Assembly: GCA_016794345.1 (NCBI GenBank)
Contig: JAEUKE010000314.1
Coordinates: 184,277 to 248,276 of the forward strand
From: Myxococcales bacterium
Lineage (GTDB): Bacteria > Myxococcota_A > Polyangia > Polyangiales > Polyangiaceae
Direction of reading: 5' to 3'
Length of the DNA: 64,000 nucleotides
Of this stretch, positions 9,434 through 21,152 are shown one piece after another (within the stretch, counting starts at the first letter, position 1; each line of letters begins with the position of its first letter). The notes under the pieces were generated by a model. That model searched no databases, was not told where the DNA came from, and worked only from the letters and a program-made list of their open reading frames with translations. Position numbers and translations under genes: made by a program.

Positions 9434-9772
9434 ATGTTGAGCCAAGGTGCAGCCATGCGCTTCGCCGAGGCGGCCGCCCGCTGGCTCGAGGTGCGCGCCC
9501 CGGCCGAGTGGCTCGCGCTCGCGCTCGTCCTCACCAAGGAGGGCGGAAAGCCGGCGATCATGCCGCGCGCGGAGGCGGTGAGCCTGCTCGAGAAGGCGCG
9601 CGCGCTCGCCGCCTCGAAGCAGCGCACCGGGCTCACGGCCGACATCGCCGCCGGCATCGACGTGGTGAAGGCGGCGGCGCCGATCGAGGTCCCGCTCGTC
9701 GTGTTCATCGAGCGCGAGGGCGGCGAGGTGGAGATGGGCGTATTGCGGCTCGCCCTGCCTCGGGCTCGATGA
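9434..9772 (+). CDS. Small hypothetical protein after korB
   Basis: A 112-residue product starts 12 bp after the korB stop, with AGGAAGA as ribosome-binding site. It is Ala/Leu/Glu rich and predicted mostly helical, with no Cys and no membrane segment. Examples are FAEAAARWLEVRAPAEWLAL and VSLLEKARALAASKQRTG. The C-terminus may form a short beta hairpin (VPLVVFIEREGGEVEMG). Position suggests co-transcription with the Kor operon, perhaps as an accessory or stability factor, but that is only inference. An internal ATG at 9455 is an alternative start. Confidence 0.65.
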   Translation: MLSQGAAMRFAEAAARWLEVRAPAEWLALALVLTKEGGKPAIMPRAEAVSLLEKARALAASKQRTGLTADIAAGIDVVKAAAPIEVPLVVFIEREGGEVEMGVLRLALPRAR

Positions 9773-9780
9773 CGCGAACG

Positions 9781-9809
9781 GCGGCGCCGCAGATATCACG
9801 CGGCGCCGC
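9781..9809. terminator. GC hairpin between convergent genes
   Basis: The 10-mer GCGGCGCCGC, itself palindromic, occurs twice around a 9-nt AT-richer loop (AGATATCAC), giving a strong stem-loop. It sits between the end of the korB-linked gene and the end of the SNF2 gene on the other strand. It could stop both transcripts, although no T-tract follows. Confidence 0.5.
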
Positions 9810-9824
9810 GGACCGGCCTCGGCG

Positions 9825-13223
<3,399 letters not shown>

Positions 13224-13249
13224 GATTCAGAGGCGCGGCAAACGGCGAG

Positions 13250-15484
13250 TCAGAGGAGGAGGGGCAGAAGGACCAAGACGAGAACGGGAACCAGGCGGAC
13301 GAGCATCAGCAGCGCGGGGGCGAGCGCGTCCTTGAGCGGATCTCCTACCGTGTCGCCGACGACGGCAGCTTGGTAGGTAGGGTTCTCGGCGCGAGCCCCA
13401 GTTTCGTCGACGAGCAGCCGCCCGCCGTGCGCACCGGTCACGATGTACTTCTTGGCGTTCCCCCAGGTGCCGCCGGCCAGAGTTCCGAGCAAAGCTCCCA
13501 GGGAGCCGACCACCATCGCGCCCATGATCAGGGACGAGATCGAGCCGACCGCCGCTCCTCCCATATCGCTCTCCGAGACAAAGCGCAAGCCGACCGACGC
13601 AGCGACCAGCGAAGCCACGACGAGCAGGCCCGGCAGGACCATGTTCCGCATCGCCAGGCGCCCAGCCACCTCGAGGCAGGGGCCGTAGTCCGCCAGGCGC
13701 GCGCTCCGGGCGCGGGAGCGGCCCTCGGGCTCGTCGCCTTCGGCGGGCGGCCTGTCGCGGAGCTGTCGCCGCACCTCGTCGAGGACCCGCCGGCTCACGC
13801 GGAGCACGCTCGAGACCAGGCGCGCGAACAGCCAGAGCACCAGCGCCGCCCCCAGGAGGGCCGCGACGAGCGGCCAGGGCCCTGCCGCGGCGGTGGGCTC
13901 TGGCGCTGGCTGCGCGGCGTGGTGCCGGACCAGGAGGGCGACGAGCGGGACCGCGGCGAGGGCCGTACATGCCGGGATGACGCGCGCGACGGAGCGATGG
14001 GTGGCGGCGGGCGCTTGCAGGGCGAGGAGCCGCCCGCGGACGTCCCGCCGCTCGGCGGCGACCGTCATGCCCACGATGCCGGTGCCCGCGTCGATGACCG
14101 CCGCCGCGGACTCGAGCGCGACGTAGAAGCCTGCCGTGCCCGAGACGCCGAGCCCTACCGCCGCGAGCCCCAGCAGCCCTCCGGCCGCACCACCGAGCGC
14201 CGAGCCCGCCGTCCAGCCGCCGGCGAACGCGATGGCCGCGAGGCCGAACGGGATCAACGCGGCGTCGAGCGAGGTCGAGAGCCCGAACAGAAGGCTCGCG
14301 GTCGGTCCGGCGCGCGAGGCATCAGCTGCGTCTCGCGCCGGGCGGAACCTGACAGAAACGTAATAATGAGTGGCGGCGACGGCGACGAGGCCGAGCGCGG
14401 CGCCGATGCCTGCGCCGCCGAGCAACGCCGCGCGGCGCGCCGGCAGGAGCCACTCGACGGCGCCGACGAGCGCGAAGGCGTGCACGACGAAGGCGACGGC
14501 CGCGCCGCGGGTGATCGCTGCCTGGGGGCTCTCGCGCTCGTCGGTGCGGACCACGAAGGTCGCGAACGCGGTGCCGAGGAGCCCGAGCGCCCGCGCGAGC
14601 AGCGGGAGCATGACGAGCGCGAGCGCGCTGCGCAGCTCCGTGTCAGCGCCGTACGCGAGCGAGCAGGCCACCATGAGCAGCAGATCCTCCGAGACCGCAG
14701 TCGCGAAGCTCGCCGCGGCGCGCGCGCCCGCGCGCGCCGCGCAGTCGCCCGCGAGGTCGGCGATCGCCGCGGGGTTCTGCGGGTCGTCGTCGTCGAGGCC
14801 GGCCTCCCGTGCGCCGATGTCGGCAGCGATGTCGGTCGCCGTGGCGAAGGTGCCTGCGGAGAGCTGGGCGAGCAGAGCCGTGAACGTCGCGCCCAGCGCG
14901 TGGCCGAGGAAAAACCAGGGGGCGCTCGGGATGAGGGCGCGGGCCGCGGCCGGCGCGTCCCCCAGCCCGCCGTGGTAGACGAGCAGCGCAAAGAGCAGCC
15001 CTCCCGTCGTGAGCGTGCTGGCGGCGCCCAGCAGAAGCGCGACCGCGCCTCCGCCCCGAACCGCCACCTGGAGCGCGGCGTCGACGGAGCGAGTCGCCGC
15101 GATCGCGGTGCGGACCGAGCCGCGCGCCGCGATGCTCGTGGCCGCCTGGGACAAGACGAGCGTCGTCACCGCCCCGATCGCGAACGAGAGGCTGATCCAC
15201 ACCCCGAGCTCGAACCCGGGCAACACGTCGCCCTGCGCGGGTCGCAGCCCGTAGGCCAGGAACAGCGAGCCGCCCACGACGCCCGCGAGCGCGCCGATGA
15301 TGCTGGATTGCCCGCGTGCGAACCGCTCCGCGCCGTCACGGACCAGGCTCGCCACCCGGCCCATGTCGGGATCGCTCGACGGCTGAGCGAGCAGCCACCG
15401 GACGAGGTAACCCGCCGCTCCGAGCGCTGCGGCCGAGATGGAAAGGACGACGAAGAGCTCGGTCAACGCCCGAGGTCGTCGCAT
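13250..15484 (-). CDS. Divergent membrane-bound pyrophosphatase homologue
   Basis: This 744-residue protein has about 15 hydrophobic helices. Parts match the signature of ion-pumping membrane pyrophosphatases: ATDIAADIGAREAG and DDDDPQNPAAIADLAGD (about residues 208-248), NAKKYIVTG (about 673) and AAVVGDTVGDPLKD (about 703-716). However, the usual K of the TKAADVGAD element is T, the GKVEAG lysine is gone, the second Asp after IADN-VGD is lost, and WDNAKK is WGNAKK. I find no DNAGG helix. Pumping or PPi hydrolysis therefore cannot be assumed. It lies 42 bp after the TolC-like gene. A redundant transporter that lost activity, or a neofunctionalised membrane protein, are both possible. Confidence 0.75.
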   Translation of the reverse strand: MRRPRALTELFVVLSISAAALGAAGYLVRWLLAQPSSDPDMGRVASLVRDGAERFARGQSSIIGALAGVVGGSLFLAYGLRPAQGDVLPGFELGVWISLSFAIGAVTTLVLSQAATSIAARGSVRTAIAATRSVDAALQVAVRGGGAVALLLGAASTLTTGGLLFALLVYHGGLGDAPAAARALIPSAPWFFLGHALGATFTALLAQLSAGTFATATDIAADIGAREAGLDDDDPQNPAAIADLAGDCAARAGARAAASFATAVSEDLLLMVACSLAYGADTELRSALALVMLPLLARALGLLGTAFATFVVRTDERESPQAAITRGAAVAFVVHAFALVGAVEWLLPARRAALLGGAGIGAALGLVAVAATHYYVSVRFRPARDAADASRAGPTASLLFGLSTSLDAALIPFGLAAIAFAGGWTAGSALGGAAGGLLGLAAVGLGVSGTAGFYVALESAAAVIDAGTGIVGMTVAAERRDVRGRLLALQAPAATHRSVARVIPACTALAAVPLVALLVRHHAAQPAPEPTAAAGPWPLVAALLGAALVLWLFARLVSSVLRVSRRVLDEVRRQLRDRPPAEGDEPEGRSRARSARLADYGPCLEVAGRLAMRNMVLPGLLVVASLVAASVGLRFVSESDMGGAAVGSISSLIMGAMVVGSLGALLGTLAGGTWGNAKKYIVTGAHGGRLLVDETGARAENPTYQAAVVGDTVGDPLKDALAPALLMLVRLVPVLVLVLLPLLL

Positions 15485-15526
15485 CGCCTCGGGCGAGGGG
15501 TCAAGCAGGATCGGGCAGGGGAGGGC

Positions 15527-17116
15527 TCAGCGGGTCGGCCCGACCGCCGGGATCGCGCGGTCCCGCCCGGTCGCGTGCTCGAGCCGGATGATCGCGCCGA
15601 GCAGGTTCACCTGGGCGATGAGCCGCTGCAGGCGCGCCACGGTAACGGCGTTCTGCGCGTCGACGAGGGAGGTGCCGGTCGCCTTTCCGAAGGCGAAGAG
15701 CTTCTTGGTCACGCGGAGCGACTCTTCCGCGGCCTTCACGCCGCGGGCGGCGGCTTCGATGTTCGGCACCGCCTTGGAGATGTCCGCGTGTGCCTCGCTG
15801 ACCTCGACCCGGATCGCGTCGATCAGCTGGTCGCGTTGCGCGTCGACGCGGGCCACTCGCGAGCGCGCCTGGCGCGACGCTCCGAGCGTCGCGAATGTAT
15901 CGTTCACGCTCCACGTGAGGCGCGCGCCGACGGCCCAGGTGAAGTCGAACTGCTCGCGGCTCGGCACGATGCGCGGGTTGGGGTTCGCGAGGTTGCCGTC
16001 CGCAAACGCGTCGAGGCGAGGCCAGTACCCCGCCGCGGTCGCCGAGTCCGCCTCTTCCAGGGCCTTGCGCGCTTCGGCGGTCGACTCGAGCTCCAGGCGC
16101 GCCTGCACGGCCTCTTGCACGAGCTCGTCTTCGCTGCCGAAGGCCGGGATCTTCGGCACGTTGATCACGTCGACCCCGATCGTGAGCTGGCGCTTGGACG
16201 GCGCGTGGATCGTCGTCCGCAACCGCGAGAGCGCCACGCGCTCGGCGGCCTGCGCCTGCGAGAGCGAGTACTCCGCCTGCGCGAGCTGCGCCTCGATCCG
16301 CAGGACGTCGGCCTGCGACGCGTTGCCGACCTCGAACGTGGCCTTCGCGTCCGCGAGCTGCGCCTTCACGGCTTCGAGCGCTTCGTTCTGGACCACGGTG
16401 GCGCCACGCGCGAGCACCCAGTTCAGCAGCGCGAGCTTGGCCTGCGCCGCGACGTTGAGTCGCTCCGCGGCCAAGGCGAGCTCCAGCGACTTCTCGTTGT
16501 GCTGGGCCGCGTTGTAGGCCTGCACGGAGCGGAGGAAGTAGTCCGAGATGGGGACGTTGATGCTCCCGGTGAAGGCGTATTGGTTGAGGATGACGGGGAA
16601 CTCGAAGCCGAACGAGGCGGCTTGCGCGGGGAGCCCACCCGAGTCGAGCACACACTGCACGGCGGGGTTGTCCGGGCACGGGCCGACCGTGACCGGGCCT
16701 TCGTTGGCGGTTCCCACTACGGCGCCGCCGCCGCCGAGCGAGGGCTGGTCGATGTCCGACAGCCGCGTGTAGCTCGCGCCCAGCGTGAGGCGCGGGAAGA
16801 ACTGCACCAGCGTCTGGTCGGTCTGCCCCGCCGCGTCCTCGATGTCCGCCTGCCTGACGCGGACGGCGGTGGAGGTGGCGACCGCCTCGCGCGCGACCTG
16901 CGCGAGCGTCAGCCCGCCCGGCTGCGGCGCGAGGGCGCGGAGGAGCGGGTCCTCCTTGTCTTTGACCGCGTCCTCACCGGGGCCGAGCTTCTCCTCGTCC
17001 GGCTTCGGCGCGGGCGCAGGCGCGGGTTGCGCGGAAACGGGCGCGGCAACGAGGAGGGCGGCGCCGGTGGCGAAGGTCACAGCGGCGAGGCAGAGTGCAC
17101 GGGGGACCTTGGTCAT
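15527..17116 (-). CDS. TolC-family outer-membrane channel protein
   Basis: The product is 529 residues from the ATG at 17116, which has AAGGAG upstream; a longer in-frame start at 17161 lacks this. A signal peptide ending AAPVSAQ is followed by a Pro/Ala stretch. Two outer-membrane efflux repeats follow, with GLTLAQVAREAVATSTAVR, coiled-coil helices (FEVGNASQADVLRIEAQLAQ; LFAFGKATGTSLVDAQNAV) and beta strands such as FPRLTLGASYTRL. TolC-like trimers form the outer-membrane tunnel for tripartite efflux or type I secretion. No adaptor or inner-membrane pump is adjacent, so the partner is elsewhere or is the downstream membrane protein. Confidence 0.9.
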   Translation of the reverse strand: MTKVPRALCLAAVTFATGAALLVAAPVSAQPAPAPAPKPDEEKLGPGEDAVKDKEDPLLRALAPQPGGLTLAQVAREAVATSTAVRVRQADIEDAAGQTDQTLVQFFPRLTLGASYTRLSDIDQPSLGGGGAVVGTANEGPVTVGPCPDNPAVQCVLDSGGLPAQAASFGFEFPVILNQYAFTGSINVPISDYFLRSVQAYNAAQHNEKSLELALAAERLNVAAQAKLALLNWVLARGATVVQNEALEAVKAQLADAKATFEVGNASQADVLRIEAQLAQAEYSLSQAQAAERVALSRLRTTIHAPSKRQLTIGVDVINVPKIPAFGSEDELVQEAVQARLELESTAEARKALEEADSATAAGYWPRLDAFADGNLANPNPRIVPSREQFDFTWAVGARLTWSVNDTFATLGASRQARSRVARVDAQRDQLIDAIRVEVSEAHADISKAVPNIEAAARGVKAAEESLRVTKKLFAFGKATGTSLVDAQNAVTVARLQRLIAQVNLLGAIIRLEHATGRDRAIPAVGPTR

Positions 17117-17265
17117 GGGCGCTCCTTGCCAGAAATGGGGCCGACGCGCACCCATGGGCACCCCCGAGGACGATAATAAGCCGGCTTACGAAACGGCTGC
17201 GGATTGTTCGACTCCCGACCGAGGACGCGGCTATCCTGCCTTCCAAGCGACGGAGCGAAAATCGA

Positions 17266-18840
17266 GTGAACACTGTCGAGCGAGTTGCCGCGCTGGAAGC
17301 GCTTCTGTCGCGCATCCAGAAGAACGCGAACCAGCCCCGCGTGTCGTGGCGAGAAGCCTCCTTCGAGGGGATGACCGTCGCGACCCCGCCAGCGCCTGCG
17401 CCGACCCAGGCGTCCGCGCCGCCGCCGGCGCCCGCGCCGGCTCCGCCGCCGACTCCCAAGCCCGCGCCCAGCCCGCGCGCCGTGGTCGCCGAGCCCAGGC
17501 CCGCACCTGCGCCCGTGGCCGCTCGACCCGCTCAAGCGCCCGTCGCCGCCAAGCCCGTCCCCGCGAAGACGGCGCTCGGACTGGGGAAGCTGCCCGCTTC
17601 GGTCGACGCGAAGCCGGCCGCGCCGCGCCAGCCCGTGTCGCCGAAGGCCCCTCCGGTCGCGGAGAAGCCCGCTGCCGCCGCGCCGCCGGTGGCCGAGAAG
17701 CCCGCCGCCGCCCCGCCGGTAGCTGTCGCGCCTGTCATTTCCGTTGCCGCAGCACCGGCCGAGCCTTCCCCCATCGAGGCGGCTGCAGCCGAGGCGGTCT
17801 CGGACTTCGACCTCCCGCTCGTGGACGCCGCGCCGCCGCCGCCGGCCGAAGCGCGGGCCCCCGAACCGGCCCTCGCGCTCGAGCCTGCCGTCGCTCCCGA
17901 GCCTCCGCCGGCGAAGCCCGCCGAAGGTGCGGAGAGCCCGGTCGCCACGCTCCTCGCCGATCTGCCTCCGCCGCCTGCTCCCGAGCCTGCCCCTGCCCCC
18001 GATCTCGGGATCGAGTCGGCGTTCACGGAGCCGTCTCCGATGCTCGCCAAGGCCGAGCCCCGGCCTGAGCCCGAGCCTGCGCCGGCTGCGCCCGAGCCGC
18101 GCCCGGAGCCGCGACCTGCTGCCGCCGTTGCCGCGCCGCCTCCGGCCTTCTCGGACTCGAGCGCCTCGGCGGACGAAGCGCCCAGCAAGTTCACCCAGCC
18201 GATCTCCGAGCCGAAGCCGAAGAAGAAGGGCGGGGGCCTCGGCCTCGCGCTCGTCGCCCTGCTCGTGATCGTGGCTGGCGTCGCCGTCTTCGCGTACCTG
18301 CGCTCGCAGGACGAGAGGCCGCCGGAGAAGCCGCGCGACAACGCGACCGCCGCACCGACGGCGACGGCGACGGCGACGACCACGGCGACCGCCACGGCGA
18401 CCGCGGCGGCCACCGCCGAGCCGACGCCGACGGCGTCGGCGACGGCCGAGCCCACCGCGGCCCCGGCCGACGGGCCGCCCAAGGATCCCGCATCCCTGCC
18501 ACTGACCATGGGTTACTTGCAGGTCAAAGCACCGGAGACGGCGGACGTGTTCGTCGACGGCCAGAAGATGGGCGTCACAGGCGACTTCCTCGAGGTGCCG
18601 TGCACCAAGAAGTTCCGCGTCGTCGCGCTCCGTCAGAACAACGTCGCGAAGACGGCCGGGAAGAACGCGGCCCTGCAGTGCCGCGCGGTGGTGAGCATGG
18701 AGTTCACGGGCGCGGAGTGGGGCAACCTGCCGCCGCCGCCTCAGCCCGGCCCCGCACCGGCGCCGACCGGCAACCCCGGCGGAGCGCCCACGCCGCCGCC
18801 CGCGCCCGCGCCCGAGACGTACGATCCCTCGACGCCCTGA
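17266..18840 (+). CDS. Pro/Ala-rich single-pass protein with PEGA-like C-terminus
   Basis: The 524-residue protein starts with a short helix (VNTVERVAALEALLSRIQ), then about 290 residues of Ala/Pro/Glu low complexity. One transmembrane helix follows at about residues 324-343 (GLALVALLVIVAGVAVFAYL), then a Thr/Ala repeat. The C-terminal domain GYLQVKAPETADVFVDGQK resembles PEGA repeats, which fold outside the cytoplasm. The topology implies a cytoplasmic low-complexity arm and a periplasmic PEGA-like domain, probably a scaffold or envelope-linked signalling partner. The GTG start with GGAG upstream was preferred over longer frames reaching into the TolC leader. Function unknown. Confidence 0.8.
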   Translation: MNTVERVAALEALLSRIQKNANQPRVSWREASFEGMTVATPPAPAPTQASAPPPAPAPAPPPTPKPAPSPRAVVAEPRPAPAPVAARPAQAPVAAKPVPAKTALGLGKLPASVDAKPAAPRQPVSPKAPPVAEKPAAAAPPVAEKPAAAPPVAVAPVISVAAAPAEPSPIEAAAAEAVSDFDLPLVDAAPPPPAEARAPEPALALEPAVAPEPPPAKPAEGAESPVATLLADLPPPPAPEPAPAPDLGIESAFTEPSPMLAKAEPRPEPEPAPAAPEPRPEPRPAAAVAAPPPAFSDSSASADEAPSKFTQPISEPKPKKKGGGLGLALVALLVIVAGVAVFAYLRSQDERPPEKPRDNATAAPTATATATTTATATATAAATAEPTPTASATAEPTAAPADGPPKDPASLPLTMGYLQVKAPETADVFVDGQKMGVTGDFLEVPCTKKFRVVALRQNNVAKTAGKNAALQCRAVVSMEFTGAEWGNLPPPPQPGPAPAPTGNPGGAPTPPPAPAPETYDPSTP

Positions 18841-18888
18841 GCGCCCCGCGCTCACTCTGGTTGTCGAACGCCGGCCGGTACGCGCCGA

Positions 18889-20379
18889 ATGACCAACGAG
18901 TCTCCCGAGAAACAAGCCGATTCGGTTGTCGCCGCGGCTCGCCGCGCGCAAGCGGCTTGGGCGGAGCGACCGATCCGTGAGCGAGCGGACGCGCTGCGCC
19001 CGCTCAAGCGCCGCATCTTGTCTGCCGCCGAGCACGTCGGGTCGCTGCTCGCAGAGGAGTGCAGCAAGCCGTTCGAGGAGGCCGTCTTGGCCGAGGTGCT
19101 GCCTTCGGCCGACCTCGTCGATTACTGGACTGTCAGCATCGAGGAGCTCTTGGCCGCGGAGACGCTCGAGCTCGATCCGATCTCGTTCCCGAGCAAGCGC
19201 GCGGTCGTCTACCGCGAGCCCCGCGGCGTCGTCGCGCTCGTCTCGCCCTGGAACTACCCGGTCGCGATTCCGCTCCGCACCCTCGTCCCGGCGCTCCTCG
19301 CCGGCAACGCGGTCGTCCTGAAGCCGAGCGAGGTCACGCCCCGCGCGGGTGAGCTCGTCGCCTCGTTCTTCGAAGGCCTCGTCCCGGAGGGGCTCGTCGG
19401 CCTTCTACAAGGCGGCGCGGAGGAGGGCGACGCGCTCGTCCGCGCCGACGTGGACGCGGTCGTCTTCACCGGGAGCGTGGCGACGGGCCGCAAAGTGGCC
19501 GCCGTTTGCGCCGAGCGCCTGGTCCCCTGCGCGCTCGAGCTCGGCGGCAAAGACGCGGCCATCGTCCTCGCGGACGCGCCTCTCGAGCGGACCGCCCGTG
19601 GTCTCGTGTGGGGCGCGTTCACGAACGCCGGCCAGAACTGCGCCTCGATCGAGCGCGTCTACGTCGTTCGATCCATCGCCGACGCGCTCAAGAAGCGTGT
19701 CGTGGAGCTGACGAAGGCGCTCCGCGTCGGCAAAGACGTCGGCAAGCTCACCACGCTGCGGCAGGCGGAGATCGTCCGCGCCCAGCTCGACGCCGCCGCG
19801 ACGAGCGGCGCAAAGCTCCTCACCGGCAGCGTCCCGGAGGAAGGCGCCCAGCAGATCGATCCGGCCGTGGTCGAGGTCACGGACGAGGCCACGCCGCTTC
19901 TCGCCGACGAGACCTTCGGTCCGGTCCTGCCCATCGTCGTGGTCGACGACGAGGAGGAGGCCGTCCGGCGCGCCAACGCCTCGCGGTTCGGCCTGACGGC
20001 GAGCATCTGGACGAAGCGAACGGCGCACGGTCACGCTCTGGCGCGCCGCCTCCGCGCCGGCGTCGTCACCGTGAACAACCACGCCTTCACCGCGGCCATC
20101 CCCGCGGCCCCGTGGTCGGGGGTCGGTGAGTCGGGCTACGGCGTGACGAGCTCACCCCACGCGCTCGGCGAGCTCGTGCGGCCGCGCCTGGTCCTCGAGG
20201 ACAAGAACGCGCTCGCCTCCGAGCTCTGGTGGTACCCCTACACCGGCACGCTCCGCTCGCTCGCCCTCGCGATGGCCCGGCTGCGCGGCGGGGCGGGGAT
20301 CTTCGGTCGAGTCGCGGCCCTGCTCTCCCTGCTCACGCTGTTGCCGCGCCGTCTGTTCGAGAAAGGCCCCGAAAAATGA
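18889..20379 (+). CDS. Aldehyde dehydrogenase with hydrophobic C-terminal tail
   Basis: This 496-residue NAD(P)-dependent aldehyde dehydrogenase has PWNYPVAIPLRTLVPALLAG and KPSEVTP for cofactor and active-site geometry. FTGSVATGRKVA is the Rossmann loop, ELGGKD holds the general-base Glu, NAGQNC holds the catalytic Cys and ETFGPVLP is also present. It oxidises aldehydes to acids. Residues after about 450 form a hydrophobic, basic tail (LLSLLTLLPRRLFEK), as in fatty-aldehyde dehydrogenases that associate with membranes. That similarity suggests, but does not prove, a long-chain aldehyde substrate. Its stop overlaps the surE start (ATGA), indicating coupled translation. Confidence 0.93.
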   Translation: MTNESPEKQADSVVAAARRAQAAWAERPIRERADALRPLKRRILSAAEHVGSLLAEECSKPFEEAVLAEVLPSADLVDYWTVSIEELLAAETLELDPISFPSKRAVVYREPRGVVALVSPWNYPVAIPLRTLVPALLAGNAVVLKPSEVTPRAGELVASFFEGLVPEGLVGLLQGGAEEGDALVRADVDAVVFTGSVATGRKVAAVCAERLVPCALELGGKDAAIVLADAPLERTARGLVWGAFTNAGQNCASIERVYVVRSIADALKKRVVELTKALRVGKDVGKLTTLRQAEIVRAQLDAAATSGAKLLTGSVPEEGAQQIDPAVVEVTDEATPLLADETFGPVLPIVVVDDEEEAVRRANASRFGLTASIWTKRTAHGHALARRLRAGVVTVNNHAFTAAIPAAPWSGVGESGYGVTSSPHALGELVRPRLVLEDKNALASELWWYPYTGTLRSLALAMARLRGGAGIFGRVAALLSLLTLLPRRLFEKGPEK

Positions 20380-21152
20380 CGTCCCGGCCCCTCGTGCTCC
20401 TCTCGAACGACGACGGCTACGCGGCCCCGGGGCTCCAGGCTCTGCGGCGCGCCCTCGAGGTCTTCGCGGACGTCGTGGTGTGTGCGCCGGAGACGAACCA
20501 GAGCGCGACGAGCCACTCGCTCACGTTGCATCGAATCCTGCGTCTGCGAACGCCCGAGCCGAACGTGTTCTCGGTCGACGGAACGCCGGCCGACTGCGTC
20601 TACGTCGCCCTCCACTCGGCGGGGCGCGTGCTGGCGCGGCAGCCCGACCTCTGCGTGTCGGGCATGAACCACGGCCTCAACCTGGGGGTCGACGTCTTCT
20701 ATTCGGGCACGGTCGCCGCGGCTCGCGAGGCCGCGCTCCGCGGGATCCCTTCGGTCGCGGTCTCGGCGGACATCAAGGCCGACCCGTCGGCTGCGGCCCG
20801 CGCCGGGGCCGACGTCGCGCGCGCGCTTCTCGAGGCGCAGCGCGGATCGGCGAGCCGCGCCGCGCTGCTCAACGTCAACATTCCCCCTGGCAACACCTGG
20901 CCGGTGCGGGCCACGCGGCTCGGCGCGCGCGTCTACGGCGCCGAGGTCGTCTTCCGCACGGATCCGCGCGGCGGCGAGTACCTGTGGATCGGCGGCTCGG
21001 CGGCGACTCACCACGACTCGCCGGGCGCCGACACGGAGGCCTACGACGAGGGTGTCATCGGCGTGACGTCGCTCGCGCTCGATCTCAGCGACGCGGCCGG
21101 CGCGAGCGTGGCCGGCGAGATCGCCAGCCGAGTGACAGCTCCGTCAGCGTGA
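20376..21152 (+). CDS. surE: 5'-nucleotidase SurE
   Basis: The 258-residue protein carries the SurE signature: LLSNDDGYAAPGLQALRRAL with the paired Asp for the divalent metal, APETNQSATSHSLTL, SVDGTPADCVYVAL and SGMNHGLNLGVDVFYSGTVAAA. SurE dephosphorylates nucleoside 5'- and 3'-monophosphates and is often linked to stationary-phase survival. The family is usually about 250 residues, so this is full length. It is translationally coupled to the aldehyde dehydrogenase and its end overlaps the convergent kinase gene by 9 bp. Confidence 0.95.
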   Translation: MTSRPLVLLSNDDGYAAPGLQALRRALEVFADVVVCAPETNQSATSHSLTLHRILRLRTPEPNVFSVDGTPADCVYVALHSAGRVLARQPDLCVSGMNHGLNLGVDVFYSGTVAAAREAALRGIPSVAVSADIKADPSAAARAGADVARALLEAQRGSASRAALLNVNIPPGNTWPVRATRLGARVYGAEVVFRTDPRGGEYLWIGGSAATHHDSPGADTEAYDEGVIGVTSLALDLSDAAGASVAGEIASRVTAPSA

